From Melastoma dodecandrum (taxonomy: Eukaryota > Streptophyta > Magnoliopsida > Myrtales > Melastomataceae), in the NCBI GenBank assembly GCA_029817715.1, contig JARUPY010000189.1, positions 5,084,001-5,148,000 of the forward strand: a stretch of DNA of 64,000 nt. The letters are read 5' to 3'. The notes under the pieces are model-generated. The model made no database searches. It was not told the origin of the DNA and was given only the letters and a program-made list of their open reading frames with translations. The position numbers and the translations under genes are program-made. Below, one piece after another: positions 45,471-57,099 of this stretch (position 1 is the first letter of the stretch; each line of letters starts with the position of its first letter).

Positions 45471-47150
45471 AGATGATACTCCCTTTTGGTATGGTCATCC
45501 ATGGTGACAACAAAGGCAATTTCGAAGGTCTGGTTCGAAATTTTCCATCCGACTGCTCATGCCTTTGTCTGTAATGTAGGATGCTCTTGTATCTACACTC
45601 GCCAAAGGGCGGACAACAAGTGAGCTCGTGTAACTTGTTTCTTTTAAAGTAAGAGTGAAGTTTGCTCATGTAACTTCATTTATATGAAAGGGGAAGTAGA
45701 GTTTTGATACTTCCCTTTTTTATGCGTTTCGCCATTGTTTGTCTAGGAAGCTCATGTACTTATGAGACAAGCACGAATGGTGAAACAAGTAAGCTCGTGT
45801 AACTTGTTTTTACGTAGAGAGAGTAATGACTTTAGAATGAAAACCCTTTCATGTCATTTGTCGTCTTATTGATGATGAATGTTGTTTCAAAGTTTTGGTT
45901 CGAAAGCTGTCTTGGTTGTCATGATAGGATGTTGTTTGTTCTTCATTTATGTCGTTGTTTTGACAACGAAGGCCGTTTCGAGATTTTGGATCGAAAATTT
46001 TTCACCCTACCACCCTCGCCTTCACTATCTGCCTATGTTGTTCATGTTCCTATGAGACAATCCGAAGAGTATAACAAGTAAGCTCATGTAACTTGTTTTG
46101 CGAAGAAAGCATTCATTAAAGAATGGATACTCTCTTTAATGATATTCGTCGTGTTGTCAACTAAGAATTTATCCAAGATTTCTCAAAGACTTGTTCCGGG
46201 ATAGCTCGGAGATATGCCCCAGGATTGCTTGAAGATTTGCCTCAGGATTGCTTGAAGATTTGCCCCAAGATCACTTGGGGATTTGTCCGGAGGATTGCTC
46301 TTGTGTTGATGTCCTCATGTGCATCATTGTTCTGCCAACGAAGGATGTTTCAAAATTTTGGCTCGAAACTTTTTCACCCTGTCACCCTCGCCTTCGTTGT
46401 CTCTCTAGAATGTTCATGTACCTATAAGACAGGCCGAAGGGTAAAACAAGCAAGTTCATACAATTTGTTTTGCGGAGAAAGTATTAGTTAAGGAATGAAT
46501 ACTCACTTTCTTGTAATTCGTTGTCTTGAAAACGAAGATTTCTCGAAGATTGCTTGGAGTTTTGCCCCAATATTGCTTGGAGTCTTACCATCCTGTCTCT
46601 CACGCCTGTTGTTATCTGCTTAGAATGTTCCTATACCTACGGGACCAGCGTAGGGCAAGAAACAAGTGAGTTTATGTAACTTGTCTTTACGAAGAAAGCA
46701 TTAGCTCTAAGAATGAATACTTCCTTGTATGTCATTCTTTGTGTTGACACCGAAGGTTTCTCCAAGGTTGCTTGGGATTTTGCCCCAATATTGCTTGGAG
46801 CTTTAAAACCCTGCCGCCCGCGCCTGTTGTTATCTGCTTAGGATGATCATGTACCTATGAGACGAACGTAGGGCAAGAACTTGTAAGCTCATGTACGTGA
46901 TTTTCTTTCCTTCGCAAACAAAGTATTAACTTAGGAACGAATAGTTCCTTTCATGTTGTTTTGTCGTTTTGTTGACATCAAAGAATATTTTGAAGCTTTA
47001 GCTCGAAGCTGTTTCAAGGCTTCGGCTTGAAACCTTACCACCCTAGCACCCACGTCTTCGTCAACACGTGACAAGGGCTAAAATAAGTGAGCGAATGTAA
47101 CTTATTTTTGTAAGGAAGTATTGATCAAGGAACATATACTCGTTGTAATG
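45470..47150. repeat. Degenerate ~200-220-bp tandem array inside T1
   Basis: The anchor tcatgtaacttgttt or a variant occurs near 45,630, 45,800, 46,089, 46,470, 46,677, 46,893 and 47,098, with spacings from 169 to 381 (most 205-216). Units share the order: gttgacaacgaaggtttcgaag, gctcgaaact-ttcaccct, cctgttgttatctgctta, aacaagtgagctcatgtaac, gaagaaagcatta. A smaller ~30-bp repeat (ggattgcttgaagatttgcc) sits at 46,205-46,300. No coding frame survives. Confidence 0.85.
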
Positions 47151-48829
47151 TCGAAGAGTGTCTGCGTTGAGTGCTTGTGGCAGTTCTTCTCAGTTAACGT
47201 GGTTGCTTTCTAGAAAGGGTGTGCTTGATAGCGAACGTCGCCTTAGTAATTTGAAGAAAAATGTCCTTTGAAATTGTTGGCGTTTGACAGTATCCATTTG
47301 AGAATGTTTTCACCAAGTCGATTATCCTTTGATATGCTTTGTTGATTGTCCATTGAGGTGGGTTTGGGCGGGCAACTATCCTCTCATGTGGTGGGACAGG
47401 GTGGGGAATAGTTCTTTAATGTAGTTAGCTGAAGTGGTTGTTTCCCATTAATGAGGTGTGATTAAGCTTCTCATCTTTTCCTTGGGACGAGCTCCCGAGA
47501 GTCAATAATTGAATTTCTACTGGATTGATCGCTTAAGTCCCGTGGATGAGCTTGATGGGAGTTGCCTTAGTCTGTGTACGCATCATCGTTAGGTGGATTG
47601 CATGTTCTTTGGTGTAGGGTGAAGCTGTTACGTAAGCGTTGCCCTAGACGATTCATCTTTTGCTGTGAGATGCCTGATCTTATGAGGTTGTTGTAAAGAC
47701 CAAGCATTGCCCTATGTGTTGCATGGTGTCACTGGCGAGATGAAGAAGGTCACCGGTAGGATGCAAGTAAGAGGATTTGCCCATTCTCTCATATTGTCCG
47801 ATGTTGAGGATTGGGGCTTGAATTGAAGATTGAGGGATTGGGCGTTGTTAATTGCCCGATATCAGAGGATTGCCTCTTATCTACTTGCCTAATGTTGATG
47901 ATTGAATTGAACATGGAGGATTGCCCCTAGTGTGGTTGCCTGATGTTGACGATCCGAGCTTCAGTTGTAAAAGGGATTGCCCCTTATTTGGATTGCTCGG
48001 TTTTAATGGGCTTGGGATGAGCAAAGAAGTATATTCTTCATATCCACGGCGAAAGAAACTGAGGAAGATGTTCCCGTTGGTGCCGAAGTCGCAACAACTG
48101 GTGATGTAGCAAAATTGCTTCTACTTCTTTGGAGCGATTGTTGATCATAGGGGGTGATGTTCCGCTATCGTGACATGTATGTGAATAGCTCTTTGGTTTG
48201 TCATTAGTCTTCATGTTCATAGAGATTGGCCTTTTGAAATGTAACCTAATTGGGGATTTTATGTTGTTGTAGATTCGGCTTTGAACCTTGGTAGCCGTTG
48301 GGTGATCTTTGGTCTTCGTGTTTGACTTTGTACCTTGGTAGCCGTTGATAATACTTTAGGCTCATGTCATTGGACGCACGACTTTAGACGTTAGTAGCCG
48401 TAATGGAAACTTTGGTCTTCATGTTGTTAGATGTTCGGCTTTAGACCTTGGTAGCTGACGATGAATCCTTGGTATTCTTGTGCTTGTAGATTAGTAATGT
48501 CATGCCTTGTCCCATTCCCGTTCGAGGAGCCATGTTGGAGAATTATACCTCGGAAAGAAAGTAGAGAGAAGGTTTGGATTAATATTATGCAATAGTGTAA
48601 TCGATGTATGCTAAGTTTATGATGTTTTTTAATTGCACTCGTATATGCGTAAGAGTATGCATTGCATAAATGCAATTGCAAACGAAATACAATAATGCAA
48701 TAAATAAGTTATTGTGAATGACATGATAATGTAACTACTGTAATCAGGCAGACATGTATGAATGTCGTGAGCGGTAAAATAGGTAGGCATAATAGAAATG
48801 AAGGTTCTGAAGCCCATTGTAATAAACTC
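47151..48829. repeat. T1 interior with two short-period tandem arrays
   Basis: Positions 47,770-48,000 repeat a ~50-bp unit around ggattgcccc…gatgttga. Positions 48,275-48,470 repeat a ~55-bp unit around gactttgtaccttggtagccg (starts near 48,275, 48,321, 48,379 and 48,434). The remainder (47,151-47,770 and 48,480-48,829) is unique non-coding sequence with one gacatgtatgaatgtc motif (48,752) also seen at 21,676 and 21,729. Confidence 0.75.
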
Positions 48830-49252
48830 GACCCAACTGCAAAATGAGCAGTGTTAGTTTTACGGTTATAGCGGACAAAGCTTACCGACAGCTGTCCCTT
48901 CACATGTAGTAGTCACTTATTAACAGACAAATGCACATGCGGCGTCTGATACCTGTAGTGGGCAATCAATTGTAGACTCTGAAGAGGTTTCTAAGACCTT
49001 CCTTAGACAAAGAGAGGTGGACCCCAGACCGAAACCATACCGCAAAGAGCAGCACATCTGGTCCTCACGGTGACCCCCTAAGGATCCTAGCCCCGGGTTC
49101 GGGCACACCTAGACAAGCCAAGGAAAGCGGAAAACAAACACAATCACGAGACCATACAAAGGTATCAAGCCAAGCAAGTACATGCGCAAACAATAACTCC
49201 TCTCCGCATGTGGACTGAATGTAAGAGTTTTCGGTAGGAATCCACATGCGCA
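48830..49252 (-). other. T1 leader downstream of primer site
   Basis: Matches the T2 leader (10,446-10,825) closely. The strongest blocks are gcaaaatgagcag, ccataccgcaaagag, cctcacggtgacccc and gcggaaaacaaacac. Conservation between two otherwise diverged elements suggests a packaging or leader role. Confidence 0.7.
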
Positions 49253-49271
49253 GTCCCCAGTGGAGTCGCCA
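49253..49271 (-). other. Primer-binding-site motif of T1
   Basis: On the minus strand the sequence is TGGCGACTCCACTGGGGAC. From memory this is the primer-site signature of Ogre/Tat-lineage gypsy elements. It starts 7 bp after an LTR end …GTACA (49,279). Confidence 0.65.
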
Positions 49272-51888
49272 TCCGGGATGTACGCGCACCCTCCAGACTA
49301 ACACGCACTTGGTAATTGGACAACCCGAGGATCCAGACCCGCTCTCCCAAGGCCCAATCTAGTCGGCGTCGCGACTCGACCATCGGACGATGCTGAAGGG
49401 AATTGGGTTGGCACCTCCCGTGGTTCCCGAATGGACCTGCGGGGTGTTTCACCAATCGTCTCTAGTTCCTTGAAGGCGACGAACGAAAAGCTACACTATG
49501 GATGCACTCGGGGAGCAGTTCATGTCACATTACCCATCCAAAATGGCTAAGTAAAATAGTTGTCGTTGTTTAACCTAGGTAAGCTATACGGAGTCGCTAC
49601 CGATTTAAGTTTTAAAAAAAATGGTTTAAGTCAGAAAAAAACAAAGTAAGTTCGGGGACTCCTAGTTACAAACTCTTACAATATAACATGCGAAAAAGGT
49701 GGCGATTGTCCAAAAAAGATTTGTTTTTTATTAAGGGTGTTGGACTTGATCTGGGAGTGAGGTAGACTCGTATCAATGTTTTACGAGTGTTAGACCCGAT
49801 TCGGGCTTTGGACCCGAACTCATGTTTTTTCAGTTAAAAACTAGCACACGATATAAATCCTAAAGCCTACATAATGCTCGCAGTCACAAGCAATTATTCA
49901 GATGAAAAGAGACGGGAAAGGGCGGTGACTGCAGGCCTATACACTTGGTCCCGCAGCCTGTTACAAGTGGGCTTTGAATTATTTCAGGGAGTCCCGTACC
50001 TCTCCATTTTTACCTTATGTGGCCGCTTTATCAGCTTGACATAGCGGATTTTACACACACGGAAAGATAAACGCGGTATGATACATGCGCCTTCAAGTAG
50101 TCTTCGAAAACTCAGAGTTGGACATCCCAAAGTTGCATGCCAAGTGTACATGCAAAATAAAATAAAAGTGTGAATTAAAGTGTGAAAATAAAGAGAGGGT
50201 CATAGATGTCAAATGAAATATAGGACCACCCGCGCAAACATCGGAACACCAATCCAAAACTCAATCAAAGCATGTTGAAAAATTATGAAATTAGAATTAA
50301 AGCTCTAGCATTTGAAGAGGGACATGCCAATGTAAACCTTTCCGTTAGATAGTTGACAAAACGTTTCAGGAATCAGATTTTCCGGGACAACAGTGTGCTG
50401 CCGGACAGAGCAAGAGGCTGCTCGTGCCGGAATCAGATCATCGGAAAAGTGGATCAAAACCGAGTCAAAACATGTCAAAAAATTACGAAATGAGTGCCAA
50501 AATCTCCAAAACTTAAAGGGGAACGTGCCTGTGTAAACTGTTTGGTTACACAACTCATAGAAGAATTCAGAAATTGGGATTTCAGGGGTGTGCTGCTGGG
50601 CAGAACATAAGACTTGAAAGATAAATAGAACCTACCGTGCACATAAGATAAAAATATGCAAGATATGTCTAGATGATCGGATATAAATGACCAACATGTC
50701 TGTCAAATATAGCAGCGATCCAAGGGTGAGATCGTTCAGGATCCTGAACAGAACAGGGCTGTGACATGTAGCGAGTTCAACCCTACGTATGTTTTGTTCA
50801 CGGGATTGTATCCAATTTTACCAAAAACTTCAATGGTCAATATGTATATGTTTACAACTGTCGTCAAGTCTAGTTTAATTCTAGATGGATCTCCCGAAAT
50901 CACCTCAGAACTGGAACAGCAGTAAGTTGTCCGTGAGTAAATTACACGTGCGCCCCCAACATCCGGGATCCTATCTCGATTCTTCATCATCATAAAAATG
51001 CAATGAAACTTTTTCAAGATGGTCACCCATTGAAGATCATTTGGTCTGAAGAAATCAGGGTCGACTGATGTGCCTAACCCCTTTAAGAAAACACGTTTCC
51101 TGGCTGCAAAAATAATGGGACAAAAAGAAACTAGAAACCTGAAGGTTCTCTGCCAATCCCAAAACAAGGTCTGGAGCTACCTTGCAAGCTCGTGATCCTT
51201 GGAAAGAAGTGTATACACGTCTTTTGAAAAAGTTTAAGAATCAAACAATGACAGTGCATGATTAGCAAACAAATCCCAACCGCAAAATGTTTATGGCCTT
51301 GATGGATACACATGCCTACGAGAACAGATGGTTCTCATCATATAAAGCTTCAAATGACTTCAAACCACTTTAGGAAAATGCATATTTAAGTAAGGAAGAG
51401 ATACCACCTAGTTTCACCGTAATCCGATGTCGGACGAAAAGTTACAGCCTGTCGTCTACCTCCTCTGCAGTCTGGTCGAGACTGTTCTTTCCAATCGGTG
51501 CTCGATTTTCGCCTCCCACCACATGTGGCAGATTTGACAAGAAAGAGAGTGGTGTCAGCCATATTCTAAGCAAGAGAAGGGCTGAATAACTAATGGAAAG
51601 AGGCGGGAGACTAACAAAGGGGTGGCCTCGTCCCGAGTGGCCCGGGGAAAAATCGAAAAGAGCTTGGACGTTGGCGTTTTCGCTGTAGCTTGTTACAGAT
51701 GGTGTTGTCAGGTTTTAAGGCCATGAAGCAGGGGACGTTGGGAGGAGGTCTTGGTGCTGGTGTCTGGCCGTTCCTAAGGGAGTCGGTCCGCCTTGGGGAT
51801 TCCTCTATCCGCATTCCGGGCAGAGATGATGGGATTTAGGTGGTGTTGGATATTGGTGAGCAGCTCGAAGGCACAATCACGGCGAACT

Positions 51889-52770
51889 TGTTTGCGCTGG
51901 AAACCGCAAAACGTCGCGATCGAATCGTGGCGAACCCATTCGGGTTCAACGAAAACAAAAAAAAGAAACAAAAAGGGGAATGAAGTCGTACTTCGCTGCC
52001 ATTATTATAATACCGAGAACAACGCCAAACTAGAACAGAAGTTGAAGATGAGAAAAAGGGTCGGACAATCGAAATGTGTATGTTACTAAAACACCTATGA
52101 ACCCTATTTATAAAAAATCCGAGGACAAATAACTGAATATGTGGAAGTTGTATGCGACTGTTTGTAACCCCTCCTTGGACGAATACAACCATCGCTCTCT
52201 TGCCAATCATCCAATCAGAGACACAAGTAAACCGACAAAAAGATAAGATCAACATCCCTCCCAAAGGGACAAGAGACACAGGGAGTTGTTTTCCCTTTAC
52301 GTGGAGTATTGAAGGCTAAGCTCTCCTCACAGTCAAGAGGAATGTCTTCTCCACCAACACGTCGATACAGAGTTTGTCGATCCCGGGAATGTTGATCAAA
52401 CATCCTCAAGAACATCTTAGGGATGTCTATTCTGGGTTCGTCGATCATAAGGACATCGATCGAACATCCGCAAGAATATCTTGGGGACGTCGATCCTTCC
52501 TCCTGAAGACACTCGATCGTCAAGAACAGCTTCTCCCAAGGGATTAGGGCGGCTGTTTCGCCTTGGCGACAAGCGGGCTTGTCGATTGTGTTCAGGTTGG
52601 GGTAAAGGTCGACCAGCAAGTCGTCGAACTTGAGGCGACGCCCATCGTTGGACAGTCCTTTCCGAGGGACAAGGATACTCCTCTCGAACCCTTCGATTTG
52701 ACGAAAGGAAAGGTCGACTTCGAAACTTTAATGCATCGAGCAGCCCAAAATGATGTTTGCCGTGTAAACA
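51889..52770 (-). repeat. 3' LTR of R6 (882 bp)
   Basis: Minus start TGTTTACACGG (52,770), end GCGCAAACA (51,889). It has a TATA-like stretch on minus (ttataaatagg, near 52,106), also kept in the 5' LTR at 54,897. Several overlapping frames up to 147 codons are shared with neither strand's known proteins and are not called. Confidence 0.85.
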
Positions 52771-53114
52771 TTTTACCCCCTTCCAAACGAAAGAAAAAAG
52801 CATTGTTTGGCACATGTAACAATCATCACCCATCGCTTCGTTCTCGTTTGCCAAACCTCAATAATTCCTTTCCTTGGGGCATGAATGGCCAAACACGGGT
52901 TGTAGTCACTGGTAGTCGCTTCTTGGTTAGAGGAATTCGACTTTCCGAAATTCTGTGACGAGCATCTCCATGAAAAGACACTTTGTGTTGCATTAATTCT
53001 TCCGTATACGCTTGGTGGTCCAAAACTAGCGTCTCGAAGGGGAATCTTCAAAGTCATCCACGTATCTGACTCTTGCAGGGCAATTTTCAGAGCCCCATCC
53101 GAATCTTCGTCGGC
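52771..53114 (-). other. R6 interior, possible ORF remnant
   Basis: About 340 bp with two overlapping minus frames (52,773-53,057 and 52,826-53,023). One reads HQAYTEELMQHKVSFHGDAR. I do not recognise it. The interior is too short for gag or pol, as in miniature or deletion-derived elements. Confidence 0.4.
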
Positions 53115-54579
53115 TGATAACTCTATGAAAGTAGAGTTATTTAATACTTTTAACGGGGCTTTACATGGCTAGTTAGACGAGTTTATGTTAGAGGTTTACA
53201 AGTTTTTATCGTGTTTTTACTTCGGTGTAGTTTTAAGTTACTTTTGTTATTTTATTAAATATTGAACTTATTTTGAGAGTAATTGGAACCTAGTTGATGC
53301 ATCTTAGATTTGTTTTGATTTGATGTAGGTGAATGAAGGGAATCATAAGTTGGGCAAGTGAAAATTGGACGAAAATTGATAAAGTGCCGAAAAGCTACAG
53401 AGAGCAAAAGGACGCGTCCTTCAATCTCAAGGACGCGATCGTGAGGAACCAATAGACTACAGAGAGCAGAAGGGTGTGTCCCTCAATCTCAAGGACACGA
53501 CCTTGGACAATCTCTATAAGATCTCGCCAAATCACTTGATTCCTTCATTATTACAATTTGAAGAGAGGGAAGGCATCAATTAGATACTATTTTTATTATT
53601 CTTAGGTTATTTTGGTATTTATTTATTTTCTTAGGCTTCTTAGGATCTTTGAGAATATTAGGAAATCTTTTAAGAGAACAATATATTCGCTAGGATACCC
53701 TAAGGAGGAAAGAGAGTTTTTCATTGAGTTTTAGTTTTTAGACTTTTGCTCGGAGGAGAAGGGAGAGGTGCCGACTAGTGTTCAAGAGAAGATTCGGACG
53801 AGGCGACTACCGACCAGATCGGGAGATCGGGAGGGCGTTCCTTATCTATTTTCCTTGATTTTTTATGTCGATGCTGTTCTCTTCTGAACCTTGGATGTTT
53901 TCTTACTTTAGTATGAACTAATTTTCTTATCTAGGGTACTAAATTTGCGAGACTTGTCAAGGTGATTTTGAACGTGATTTATTTTACTTGAAAGTCTGGT
54001 GTTCTTTGATGTGCTTGCGTGTTTATGTTTCTGAAATACGATTGGCATCTGCTTATGAAATAACTCGGATTACCTTAGCATCGGGAGGTGTAAGATTAAT
54101 TCGAGAGAAAAATCGAAGAACCGGTTAATAGAATCTGGAGATAGGGATATCACAGTTGATATTAATTGGATTGACTATCGGAGGTAGATTAATAATTACC
54201 GTAGATAGGGATATCACGGTTAATGTTAATTGAATAGAATGCTAGGAGTTAATTGAATATAGATCGTAGGGATACGTCTAATATATAGGAGAGCATGATT
54301 TAAATCCTCGAACTGTTTTATCTAAACGTTCGATTGATCCATGACAAGTTAAGTAAATTTAGTTGCCCTAGGCTTTCTTATTGATATTTTCTCGTGATCC
54401 TTGCTGATTTTATTTTAGCAATTTTCATTTAATCCATCATTGATTCGATTAGTCTAGATAATATTTAGTGGTTTAATTGGTATTCGGGAACAATTATTCC
54501 TTGTGGGAACGATATCTTAAGTGCTATAATCGATTTGGGTGTATACTTGCGCACAAGAAATTTTTAGCAGGACATCGGC
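53110..54579 (+). repeat. Solo LTR (G3-like family) with perfect target duplication
   Basis: The insertion runs 53,115-54,574, from TGATAACTC to GCAGGACA, flanked by tcggc at 53,110-53,114 and 54,575-54,579. It is homologous to the G3 LTR (4,061-6,433, inverse) and has the same terminal hairpin (53,117-53,140). It contains a short duplicated ccttcaatctcaaggac block (53,418 and 53,479). No primer site follows, so it is a solo LTR. Confidence 0.9.
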
Positions 54580-54649
54580 CGTTTGAAAAACTTTTGCTGA
54601 AGGATTCATTCGCGTTACCGTTCATTCCACGTTCACCACACCAAAAACG
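54575..54649 (-). other. R6 leader next to 5' LTR
   Basis: About 75 bp between the solo LTR and the R6 5' LTR. On minus it starts CGTTTTTGGTGTGGTGAACG. A primer site is expected here, but the sequence does not match the Met-tRNA or ggcgcc types, so I cannot name the tRNA. Confidence 0.45.
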
Positions 54650-55557
54650 TGTTTGCGCCGGAAACCGAAATACGTCACGATTGAATTGTGGCGAACCCAT
54701 TCGAGTTTAACGAAAACGAAAGAGAGAAACATGAAGGGGAATGAAGTCATATTTCGCTGCCATTATTACAATACCGAGAACAACATCAAAATAGAACAGA
54801 AGTAGAAGATGAGAAAGGGGGATAGACAATCGAAATGTTCTCTGTCGGTACAAGTGATTATCTGTGTGTGTTATTACAACACCTATTAACCCTATTTATA
54901 ATAAAATCTTTAGGACAAATAACTGAATATGTGGAAGTTGTCTGCGACTGTTTGTAACAGCTGCTTGGACGAATACAACAGCCACTCTCCAGCCAATCAT
55001 CCAATCAAAGACACAAGTAAACAGACAAAAAGATAAGATCAACATCCCTCCCAAAGGGACGGGAGACGAAGGGAGTTGTTTTCCCTTTACGTGGAGTATT
55101 GAAGGCTAAGCTCTCCTCACAGTCAAGAGGAATGTCTTCTCCTCCAGCACGTCGATACAGAATTCGTTGATTCCTGGGAACGTTGATCAAACATCCTCAA
55201 GAACATCTGAGGGACGTCTATTCTGGGTTCGTCGATCCCAAAGACATCGATCGAACATCCACAAGAATATCTTGGGGACGTCGATCCTTCCTCCTGGAGA
55301 CACTCGATCTTCAAGAACAGCTTCTCCCAGAGGATGAGGGCGGCACCTTCGGCTTGGGACAAGCGGGCTTGTCGATTGTGTTCAGGTTGAGGTAAAGGTC
55401 GGCTAGCAAGTCGTTCTTGAGGTGATGCCCATCCTTGGATGGTCCTTTCCGAGGGACAACGATACTCCTCTCGAACCCTTCGATTTGACGAAGGTAAAGG
55501 TCGACTTTGAATCTTTGATGCGTTGACCGGCCCAAAATGATGTTTGCCGTGTAAACA
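54650..55557 (-). repeat. 5' LTR of R6 (908 bp)
   Basis: Matches the 3' LTR from tgtttgcgc to gtgtaaaca with scattered substitutions and small indels. One extra stretch near 54,833-54,860 (ttctctgtcggtacaagtg) is absent from the other LTR. Confidence 0.85.
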
Positions 55558-57099
55558 AAACTGAGAGCTAGAGTCCATTTGCTCACTGGCCTGGAAAGAT
55601 GCAGGGGGGTCGTGTCCTCTGGTTGTCGCTGAAACGACTCGAAGACGACAGTTGTGGGAAGTAGTTGTTGTTGCCGCCGAGATGGGACGTGGTCGAGAGG
55701 AGCAACCGCCGTAGGCTGACTGAGCTGTGTTGGAGTCTTGTTTACTGTGATTGTTGAGGAACGACCGCTGATGTGAAGCGCCCAGATGCTGGTGTGAACT
55801 GAGCTAGTACAAGAGGAGCTCTAGGCAGAACTTGTTCTCCGTTGCTGAAGGGGGGTTTGAAACATGGAGATGATTTGGTCGAATGTCGGAGGTGCAGGGA
55901 TACCGTTTAATGTCGGCCGTCGGTGCAAGAGTCGGATCGTTTGCTGCTGTGGGACCTTTGCTTTGGTCTGGTTCTTGTGTGATCCAAGAGAAGAGGAGGG
56001 AGCCGGAGAATGGTGGTTGGGGGAGGACTTTTTTTTATCCTTACACGGGGTAGGTTGGCTGGAGACACGGAGGTCGTTATTTTCGTCGTCGTGGCTGGGA
56101 GAGAGGCTTCTGAGAAAGCAGTGGAAGGATGTCGAGAAACTTTGGCTGAGTCCCCAAGGAGAGAAGAGTTGGCCTCCCTTTGTTTTTTTAGCCCCCCACT
56201 CCTCCCCCGAAGATCCCTTGTGCGGAGGATGATGGATAAGACGAAATTTGGATGTCCTCACTCCCCCTCTTTGGTGATTTCCGTACCCGATCCCATCCCT
56301 TCCGTTAGGATAGGAACGAATCTGGGGTCTGCTCCCTCGTCCTTGCCCCAGGCGGCCCTTTTGATGTCCCTGGTTGTTACTGGGGAAAAGGGGAAAAAAT
56401 CGTTAGTGGAGCAGCCAGCCCCCCAGATTATGTCGGGCATCTAGGGTGCTGTTCGGAGCGCAAGAGACCGTTGACAGAACAAGGTCGGGCTTGTCGTGAA
56501 GGTTCGACTGTAAATGGCTGGGCCGGATCAACGTCGTAACGGGCTTCGTGTCCTTGTGAAGTCCTCGGCTTCATTTGTTGGTGAGAATCGATGGCCGAAA
56601 CTATTTCTCCTCCGTCCTATTTATTCTCTTCTTTTTTTTGCGAGTTTGACCCGTGGGTTATTTTCTTTATTTTGTTTGTTGTTTATTTTACATGAAATGG
56701 TGTATTAGACATTGAGTCTCCTGATTTTACCTTGCTTTGTAATTGCATCCGAAGTTAGATAAATGGCCTTTAACAATTGTCTAAATAAATTAAAACCGAA
56801 TTATATTAAAAAAATGCTAAACAAAAATTTCACAATTTGAAAGTAATCGTATCTTAAAGTGCAACTTAGAAATTGGTTTCTCGTAATCAACATTTATTTA
56901 TCCAAAATTAATAACTCGAAACCAATAGCCAAAACATGCCTAGGGATGATTAAAAATAAAAATAAAAACTAATATGTTTTCGTTAATCATGTTTAACGAT
57001 TTTAATGAAAAGTTAAGGTTAATCTTATCTTAATCGCATGGGTTTAAAACTTGATTAATGGTGAGTGTGTTAGTTAATGACCAATTTAGGGGACCTACA

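Larger units (their letters stand above)
51884..55562 (-). mobile_element. Short LTR element R6 nested in T1, with target duplication
   Basis: Two LTRs, 51,889-52,770 and 54,650-55,557, are closely similar over their length. Each runs TGTTTGCGC…GTGTAAACA on plus. Flanks are gaact (51,884-51,888) and aaact (55,558-55,562), a 5-bp target duplication with one change. A polypurine tract (minus GGAAGGGGGTAAAA, 52,771-52,784) adjoins the left LTR, so the element reads on minus. After removing the solo LTR at 53,115-54,574 the interior is only about 420 bp. LTR start is related to X (TGTTTACAC). Confidence 0.85.
49279..57099 (-). repeat. 5' LTR of T1, ~4.1 kb after removing nested R6
   Basis: Made of 49,279-51,888 and 55,558-57,099, separated by element R6. 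On the minus strand it starts TGTAGGTCCCC (57,099) and ends GTACA (49,279), next to the primer site. Landmarks of the T family lie at 49,545-49,640 and 49,930-49,990; a ~200-bp dimer lies at 50,271-50,640 (catgt-gaaaaattacgaaat at 50,271 and 50,471). Contiguity of the two parts is inferred from the R6 target duplication and from the same two parts occurring at 27,791-30,300 and 42,434-43,694. Frames on minus at 55,821-56,261 and elsewhere are LTR sequence. Confidence 0.65.

Noticed and set aside
51836..52279. 147-codon minus frame and neighbouring frames in R6 LTR
   Set aside because: The second LTR at 54,650 carries different stops and indels, so no frame is conserved.
55821..56444. Overlapping 146- and 144-codon frames on opposite strands
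   Set aside because: Both fall in T1 LTR sequence; the counterpart at 42,434-43,070 breaks both.
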